NCBI GenBank assembly: GCA_002811645.1
Contig: PDIP01000266.1
Span: forward strand, 1 to 22,330
Source of the DNA: Corallochytrium limacisporum
Taxonomy: Eukaryota > Opisthokonta
DNA length: 22,330 bases
Direction: 5' to 3'
Below the pieces are notes generated by a model, which had not been told where the DNA came from, searched no databases, and worked only from the letters and a program-made list of their open reading frames with translations. The translations under genes and the position numbers were made by a program. Of the stretch, positions 16,821-22,330 are shown piece by piece (the stretch's first letter is position 1; the number at the start of each line of letters is the position of its first letter).

Positions 16821-18269
16821 ATGGTGGGGTTATCAGAGTATGAGCAGGCCCGGCAGAGGCAGATCGAGGAGAACCAAAAGATCCTCGAGCAACTGGGCGT
16901 CAAGAGCGAAGTGACAGCCATCCATGAGCAGCCTAAGAAACCTGTGGTTAAGCACAAGCCCAAGAAGCGTTACATGAAGCGGGAGGAAACGCCACCTCCG
17001 CCGCGTAAATCCATGCGTATTAGGGGCTACGATCCGGACGGTGAGAAGGTGAAGGAAGAAGAGAAGAAAACGATGTATGACTATGGTCTGGGTGTATCAG
17101 AGGCCGCCTTGCAACGTGAGCAGCGTGACACGCGTAAAGAAGGGCCAGTCGCACTTGAAGACGCCGAATTTGGCAACGAGGACACCCTGGATATCAAGGG
17201 ATTCTACAAATGGATGAAACAGAGCAACCCGCCAGGGAGTGAGGCAAATGGCTACCCGGAAAAGCGTGATAATAAGAGGATGGACCTATTGCAGAAAGCT
17301 CTGGAATCTATGCACATCCCAGATGAGAAGTATGTGGAGAAGCTCACACCAGATCGTACATACAGTATTGCGTATCATCCCGATCACAGCAAGGCCGTGG
17401 TAGTCGTTGGTGACAAATGGGGGAAGATTGCATTTTGGGACGTTGAGAACGGCGAGGATGCAGTGTATAGTTTCCATCCGCACTCTCGCCCAGTATCCTG
17501 GCTCAAGTTCGTCAAAGAGCACCCGTACGCGATGTACAGTTGTTCGTATGATACCAGTGTACGCAAAATGGATATGAAGCAAGAGATTTTTGACGAGGTG
17601 TACGTGGGCGACACACTGCTGGGCGCCGTAGATGTCACCCCTGATAACCGTATCATGTACGTAGGAGACTTCAATGGAGATATGGTCGCAATCGATTTGC
17701 GGGTAAGGGACAGTAAGCATATTCACTATGATTTCCATGACAAGAAGATTGGATCGCTAGAGATCTGCCCCAAGAATGAACATCTCGTGCTTACCGCTTC
17801 GAATGACACCACAGCCCGGGTGTGGGATGTCCGGAAACTTAAGAAGAATGGCCGATGCCATAACATATTCGAGCTCCCACACGGGAAGAGTGTGAATGGT
17901 GCTCAATGGAGCCCGGATGGTACGCGTATTGCGAGTAATTCCATGGACAACACTGTCCGTTTGCATGATGTCAACCATGGTGCCAAGCCAACGATTGTCA
18001 AGGAACACAAGGTCAGCCACAACAACCACACGGGAAGATGGATCACCAAATTCCGTTTGGCATGGTTGCCTAGTGGTGAAGGTTTCCTGTCCGGGGCCAT
18101 GAATCGCAGCATCACTTGCTTTGACGGGTTCACGGGAAAGCGTGTTCACTCCATCAGCGACGAACTCATGTCTGCTATCCCGTCCGTGAACGCGGCTGCT
18201 GAGATCAACGGAGCGCTTCAGATCGCTGGGTCTACTGGAAGTGGACGAGTACAAATCTTCAAACCTTAA
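16821..18269 (+). CDS. CMR1: Cmr1/WDR76-type WD40 DNA-damage-binding protein
   Basis: The 482-residue protein starts MVGLSEYEQARQRQIEENQ followed by KILEQLGV, the characteristic N-terminal helix of Cmr1/WDR76 proteins. A basic, proline-containing linker (about 35-70; KPKKRYMKREETPPPPRKSMRIRG) follows. WD40 repeats begin near 180 (YSIAYHPDHSKAVVVVGDKWGKIAFWD) and run to the C terminus, including HLVLTASNDTTARVWDVR (321-338) and the end segment STGSGRVQIFKP. Cmr1 binds DNA, favouring UV-damaged DNA, and acts in nuclear protein quality control and replication stress. I start at 16821 because GCCATGG is a strong context and the family begins at this point; the frame extends 21 codons further upstream without family similarity. 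It is in tandem with IPI1, 914 bp away. Confidence 0.93.
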   Translation: MVGLSEYEQARQRQIEENQKILEQLGVKSEVTAIHEQPKKPVVKHKPKKRYMKREETPPPPRKSMRIRGYDPDGEKVKEEEKKTMYDYGLGVSEAALQREQRDTRKEGPVALEDAEFGNEDTLDIKGFYKWMKQSNPPGSEANGYPEKRDNKRMDLLQKALESMHIPDEKYVEKLTPDRTYSIAYHPDHSKAVVVVGDKWGKIAFWDVENGEDAVYSFHPHSRPVSWLKFVKEHPYAMYSCSYDTSVRKMDMKQEIFDEVYVGDTLLGAVDVTPDNRIMYVGDFNGDMVAIDLRVRDSKHIHYDFHDKKIGSLEICPKNEHLVLTASNDTTARVWDVRKLKKNGRCHNIFELPHGKSVNGAQWSPDGTRIASNSMDNTVRLHDVNHGAKPTIVKEHKVSHNNHTGRWITKFRLAWLPSGEGFLSGAMNRSITCFDGFTGKRVHSISDELMSAIPSVNAAAEINGALQIAGSTGSGRVQIFKP

Positions 18270-19183
18270 AAAATCCACAAGATTCTTACTATTATCATTG
18301 TCAATCTACATTACATAATGTTGTCGTTCCGTCCCCACCTTCTGAGCGAACCGGAGTACCACCGTACAGCGGAAGGTAGCATTTCCGTTACCAAACCCAC
18401 CCACACGACGGGGCCTTGCCGAAATTAGACTCCCCGTCTTCACCCTCCTTAATTCAACGTCCCAGCACACCCTGTTCCTGAGCCCTCCCCCCCCCTCGTT
18501 TGCCACGCGCTGGCTTCTAGATTACACTGCCTTCCCCCGTCCCTCCTTGTCAGCAGCGGTTTTAGGGTACCCCACTCTGGTGTTGATTGGGGCGGGTGGA
18601 GCGGTTGGGGGCGCCCCCTACCCTGGTCCACACCCCTCAAATCGTCTCCGTTTTGCCGAGGCGGGGTTCCCGACTCTGTCGCTTCATCGGAAAGGGAGGA
18701 TCAGTCCCGTGGCAGTGACAAGGAGAAGTAGGAGGGGGGGCCTATCCACCCTTGGATCGCGATCAGTGCGCGTCGTGAATATTAGCAGATGGTGTCTTGG
18801 GTATGCCACCGGATCGTTCCTTATTGGTCTTCAAAACAACTTCCTTAGCACGCTTATTCAACACGCCACAGATAAATCGATATGAGGTTTTGATATCGTC
18901 GTGTTGTTGTTTTCAGTCGAACAATACCTTGGTTGTTCCTTTTTCCGACGGTTGCCAACTTATGTCCGTGTTAGTTGGATAGGTGACCGAGGTATTTCAC
19001 GTGAATAGGTAATAGTGGATACTTAAGTGTCAAACCATGCAACAGCGACATTATTTTGCAAATTCGGAGGACGTGGACATTATTAGGAAACCAAGATGAT
19101 CATAATATTCTGAAACGAAGAAATTCTCCCAATGGAAGGAATAAACCAAAATCAGTATAGTTTAAAGAAGTAGGCCAACAGTC
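18270..19183. other. Intergenic region CMR1 / IPI1
   Basis: About 0.9 kb between tandem genes. It is C-rich at 18480-18660, including a C9 run at 18487-18495. A CACGTG E-box-like palindrome lies at 18998-19003, 181 bp upstream of the IPI1 start. A pyrimidine-rich stretch ending in TTTTCAG near 18915 resembles a 3' splice site, but no matching exon frame is recognisable. Frames at 18547-18885 show no homology I recognise. Confidence 0.65.
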
Positions 19184-21991
19184 ATGGCAAAGAAGAGGAA
19201 GGCCGGGCAGGGACAGCAGGTTGACTTTAAGAAGACCAAGGTCAAAGTCGGCAAGGCCAAAGCTAAGGCTGCCAATGCCACTAATACAGATATCACATCG
19301 AAAGCAATTCGCGGACCACAGCAACACGCGCTGAGCAGCAAGGATGGCGTACCATTGAATAGTCAACGGAAGTCACTAGAGGAATTGATTTCATTGACAA
19401 AGCACCAAAAGGGATCGGTGCGGAAAGGTGCAGTAGACGGGATTGATGAGCTTATTCAATTGCATCCGGATGTCTTGAGTCAGCAACTTGGAAGTCTGTT
19501 GAGCGTCCTCTTCGGTCTTATCAACGATCCCATCGAAGACGTGCGCCATGCGGTCAATTCGACCTTGGTGCAAATTGCAAATCAAACGGATGCTAGTCAG
19601 ATGAAGCCGTTCTCAGATCTTGGCCTAATGCAAACAAAGGCTGCCATGAACAATGTCAATGAGGGCGTGCGTCTGGACTCTTTGGGTATCCTTGATATTT
19701 GGCTGGATTATTACCCACAGCTGCTTGCAGAGCGCTGCGAAGAGTTGTTGCCGTCAATTATCAGTCTATTCAGTACACAGAGCCGGCCGAGTGGCGCAAC
19801 AGGAAGCAGCGGCGGAAACTTGACACTGCAGACTGATCCAAACGCTCTGGGTGCCAGTAGCCGTGGACGTTTGGAAGTTTTGAGCAGGCTCAAGTCCTTA
19901 ATGCAAAGTATTTACGGTGCGGCAAATGGATTGGACGAGGAGACGGCCAACTATACCAATCTCACCCTTGCACCGGGATCGACACCACGTAACGCAACTG
20001 GATCATCCACAAACATGAGGAATACAACGCAGGGAGCTGGATCTGGAGCAGTCTTGGACATTGAGCGTTCGATCTCAGGAGCGGAATATCCTGCTGTAGA
20101 TCCCTTGTTGTTGGCCCTCAATCGCAGTCGGAAAGGCAATGTCGTTAAGGGTGATTTGCGATCATCGTTTGAACAAGTGATACCACTGCTGATGCAGCTT
20201 TTGGTTGAGTTGCCCGTTAGTGAATTGAGCAACGGCAAGTTTGAAGCTCTGAGCACTCTGTCTGCCACTCTGGACTGTTTCATGATTCTCATGGATAGCC
20301 GCGTCACAGATATCGAGGAAATGGAAACAAATTTCCGAATTGAGTATCTGAAGAAGAATCGTGGATTCTTTGAGACCCTACGAAAGTTGTTCATGACATG
20401 CTTCCCTGTGCCGGGGGACAATATTAAGGCCATGGGGTCAAACTTGAAGCTCGCACGGGCTTTGTCATATTTCGGAGAGGGCTTCGAAATCAAGAATGCT
20501 GTGAAGGTGGAAAACATCATGGAGCGATTGCAAGAGACCTTCCTGACCAGTGTGAAGAACGACGACAACCAAATGGTCGGTGATACCTTGACCTGCATCT
20601 GGCGATACATGAATAAGCATGAAATTGGAGACGATGTAGCCAACCCTGTTCGACAGAATGTGCAGAATTCGCTCAAGACTCTTGGGCATAAGTCTCCATG
20701 CTTGCGTACCGTCCTTACCTTCCTTGCAGTGGATTCTCCAGTCACTAACGATTGGCAGTGGGCCAATCAGCTACCTCGTATCTTGTGGCAATTGAGCGAT
20801 CGCAATCCACAGCAGACAGAACTAATTCTCACCCTGCTGACCAATATGGCTAAGCGGGACGGCGCCAGTACACAGATCTTCCAGGAACTCCAAAGCCAGC
20901 TAGTGCCATTCTTCTACACCACTGTGCACATCCAGAACGAGACTGAAGGAGAAACACTTGAGCCGGCGTTCGGGCCGTTTATCAAGCTGCCTCTGCGCCT
21001 ACAACGGGCAAGCCTTGAGATGCTCTACTGGCTGGATCAAGTCAGCCCGAAGATGTTGATGGGTTTGGCATACTGCTGCTGTGCAGACACGGTCAAGAAG
21101 GAGAGTACCAGCTACATTGATGCCTACGTGGCCACGTATCTTCTCGACATCCTGCATACAAAACTTGGTCAATCTCAGCCATCCAATATGGAGGCTGCCG
21201 TCGGATATGTCAGCTTCCTAATCACTGTGTTACTGGGCGAGACCTCATTGCAGTTACAGGTGGAAACTATCACCCCCGACCATTCTCTCTACGATTTTCC
21301 AGCCCCGGAAATGACTTGGATTGCTCATGTAGAAGTCGGCAGAGACAGTGATTCCTTCTGGAACAATCGTGATGTTATCACCGAGGCAATCTGTGAGAAG
21401 TTGAAGTCCATTTCATGGTTGGACAACACCCTCGACATTCTGAGCGATCGCATTCTCAGCGTAATGCGCCGCAAACAGCTCAGTGCTAAGGTTGCGTTTG
21501 CCATCATGCGCTGTATCTCGCGTTCGAGACCCAAGGAAGAGGTGCCAGATACGATTGCCTCCAATCTCGCACCTGTCGTCCTGGGATGCCTGTTCGTGGT
21601 TGAACAAGCAAAGAAGTCAAACAATCAACTCACTGCACCCGCCCGTTTCCTTGAGGAAGCTTGCATCGAGGCTCTGCTGCGTGTTCCATCTTTGCCCGGT
21701 CGCATCATTGCTGCTGTTATTTCCCATGCGGAAGACCCGCAGAAAGCACAATCCATCACACCAGTACTGAATGCTCTCATCTTGCTCCTGAATGCGCCAG
21801 AGCTGCAAGAGGTATTCCAACGTCATACTCACTTGTTTACCCGTTTGACAAACTTTTTAGCAAGGCGCAAGGCACAAGATGCCATCGCCCAAGTGTCGGG
21901 AGACGACAGCTTCGAGCGGTACCAAGCGGCAATTAATCGCACCCTGAACTACATGATCAACGGACGTCAAGCTGCGCCTGGCCCTTTCTAG
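19184..21991 (+). CDS. IPI1: Ipi1/TEX10-like pre-rRNA processing protein (Rix1 complex)
   Basis: The 935-residue protein begins with a basic nuclear-type segment (MAKKRKAG...VDFKKTKVKVGKAKAKAA), the signature start of Ipi1/TEX10. A helical-repeat region follows. The Ipi1 N-terminal domain lies about 125-200 and includes MKPFSDLGLMQTKAAMNNV and NEGVRLDSLGILDIWLDYYP. A Ser/Gly-rich stretch (200-225) interrupts the helices. The rest is ARM/HEAT-like alpha helix up to the end. In yeast, Ipi1 acts with Rix1 and Ipi3 on pre-60S ribosomes, in ITS2 processing and Rea1 recruitment. Yeast Ipi1 is much shorter (about 330 residues); this length matches animal TEX10. The ATG follows GTC and has G at +4. 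The single open frame over 2.8 kb shows no intron. Function is inferred from the N-terminal family match; the C-terminal two thirds are less certain. Confidence 0.9.
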   Translation: MAKKRKAGQGQQVDFKKTKVKVGKAKAKAANATNTDITSKAIRGPQQHALSSKDGVPLNSQRKSLEELISLTKHQKGSVRKGAVDGIDELIQLHPDVLSQQLGSLLSVLFGLINDPIEDVRHAVNSTLVQIANQTDASQMKPFSDLGLMQTKAAMNNVNEGVRLDSLGILDIWLDYYPQLLAERCEELLPSIISLFSTQSRPSGATGSSGGNLTLQTDPNALGASSRGRLEVLSRLKSLMQSIYGAANGLDEETANYTNLTLAPGSTPRNATGSSTNMRNTTQGAGSGAVLDIERSISGAEYPAVDPLLLALNRSRKGNVVKGDLRSSFEQVIPLLMQLLVELPVSELSNGKFEALSTLSATLDCFMILMDSRVTDIEEMETNFRIEYLKKNRGFFETLRKLFMTCFPVPGDNIKAMGSNLKLARALSYFGEGFEIKNAVKVENIMERLQETFLTSVKNDDNQMVGDTLTCIWRYMNKHEIGDDVANPVRQNVQNSLKTLGHKSPCLRTVLTFLAVDSPVTNDWQWANQLPRILWQLSDRNPQQTELILTLLTNMAKRDGASTQIFQELQSQLVPFFYTTVHIQNETEGETLEPAFGPFIKLPLRLQRASLEMLYWLDQVSPKMLMGLAYCCCADTVKKESTSYIDAYVATYLLDILHTKLGQSQPSNMEAAVGYVSFLITVLLGETSLQLQVETITPDHSLYDFPAPEMTWIAHVEVGRDSDSFWNNRDVITEAICEKLKSISWLDNTLDILSDRILSVMRRKQLSAKVAFAIMRCISRSRPKEEVPDTIASNLAPVVLGCLFVVEQAKKSNNQLTAPARFLEEACIEALLRVPSLPGRIIAAVISHAEDPQKAQSITPVLNALILLLNAPELQEVFQRHTHLFTRLTNFLARRKAQDAIAQVSGDDSFERYQAAINRTLNYMINGRQAAPGPF

Positions 21992-22330
21992 ATACACTCA
22001 AATTCAGTAGTCCTTTCAGTTTACATTGCGTTCATGTACCTTCCTTTTTTCGGTCTGATATACGGATTCACGAAACGGCTATGTAACATGGGGCCTTCGC
22101 GGTTCTCGAGATAAAAAGAGGCCCCGAAGGATCACAGAAGGAGAGGGAGCCACTTTTGCAAACTGACCCAGCGGTGCTTTGGCCCCCGCTAAAGGCCGCG
22201 CTGATGAGGAGCCGGGCAGGTGGGGGTTGGTTTTGGGGGCCAGCGGGAAGGACACACTACCTGAGAGTTGGGGGGAGGGTGGGGAGGAGATGGCCCAAAA
22301 CAGCGGGCCCGCGGTTGCCAAGGAGTGTTG
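21992..22330. other. 3' flank of IPI1, no gene seen
   Basis: This holds the presumed IPI1 3' UTR, a GGTACAT on the minus strand at 22034-22040, and a 7-bp inverted repeat GGGGCCT / AGGCCCC around 22090-22125. The last 130 bases are G-rich on the plus strand. The frame on the minus strand at 22079-22321 is Pro/Ser/Ala-rich with no recognisable domain. Confidence 0.6.

Noticed and set aside
19951-20766. 271-codon minus-strand frame antisense to IPI1
   Set aside because: It lies fully within the IPI1 coding region on the other strand and has no domain signature.
2904-22266. Similar strings near 2904-2923 and 22248-22266 (AAGGA..CACACTACCYGAGA)
   Set aside because: The match needs one indel and one mismatch over about 19 bases, which is plausible by chance among all spacer pairs.
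1-22330. tRNA, rRNA, CRISPR or transposon
   Set aside because: I looked for tRNA T-loop patterns, regularly spaced repeats, transposase or reverse-transcriptase motifs and terminal repeats in the spacers and found nothing convincing. A tRNAscan-SE or Infernal run would be more sensitive.

Overview
The window is nuclear DNA from a compact eukaryotic genome that is poor in introns. Ten protein-coding genes are readable. Each is a single uninterrupted frame with a family-typical start and end, and several starts have strong Kozak contexts (ATG with A or G at -3 and G at +4). Five products look mitochondrial, and others belong to the proteasome, spindle, ribosome-assembly and DNA-damage machineries. 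The families (Kip3-like kinesin-8, Cmr1-type WD40 protein, Pre10, Ddi1, Afg1, long Ipi1/TEX10, bacterial-like bL36m) fit a fungus. I would guess an early-diverging lineage rather than a yeast or typical ascomycete, because Ipi1 has the long TEX10-like form, a C1orf53-type DUF5522 protein is present, and bL36m is very bacterial-like. That placement is inference from remembered family features, not a search.

Layout from left to right. 1-1343 is low-complexity flank, strongly purine-rich at first, with GA, CA and CT microsatellites and C/G homopolymers. 1344-2624 (-) is DDI1. 4147-6927 (+) is a kinesin-8. 7143-7817 (-) is a mitochondrially targeted nucleoside diphosphate kinase. 8721-8861 (+) is a 46-codon mitochondrial ribosomal protein bL36m. 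9076-10536 (-) is a stomatin-like protein 2. A long intergenic region follows, with a 30-N assembly gap at 11147-11176. 11851-12462 (-) is a DUF5522 protein with a mitochondrial-type leader. 13502-15061 (+) is AFG1. 15162-15917 (-) is proteasome subunit alpha-7. 16821-18269 (+) is CMR1/WDR76-like. 19184-21991 (+) is IPI1/TEX10-like. 21992-22330 is intergenic.

The genes do not form an operon or an obvious pathway. Two themes stand out. Five consecutive genes (7143-15061) all encode proteins expected in mitochondria: NDPK, bL36m, SLP2, the DUF5522 protein and AFG1. Two other genes belong to the ubiquitin-proteasome system (DDI1 and alpha-7). Most neighbours are divergent or convergent. Convergent 3' ends are tight (100-215 bp), while divergent spacers are about 0.9-1.5 kb and carry the sequence features of interest.

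The unexplained structure is in the spacers. Collinear sequence blocks just upstream of the NDPK and proteasome alpha-7 start codons are nearly identical. A GGTACAT/GTACATT motif recurs in spacers and is doubled in three divergent ones. C-tracts abut G-tracts in several spacers, including the one that broke the assembly, and one spacer has a perfect 10-bp hairpin. I see no convincing novel multi-gene system, CRISPR array, mobile element, tRNA or rRNA.
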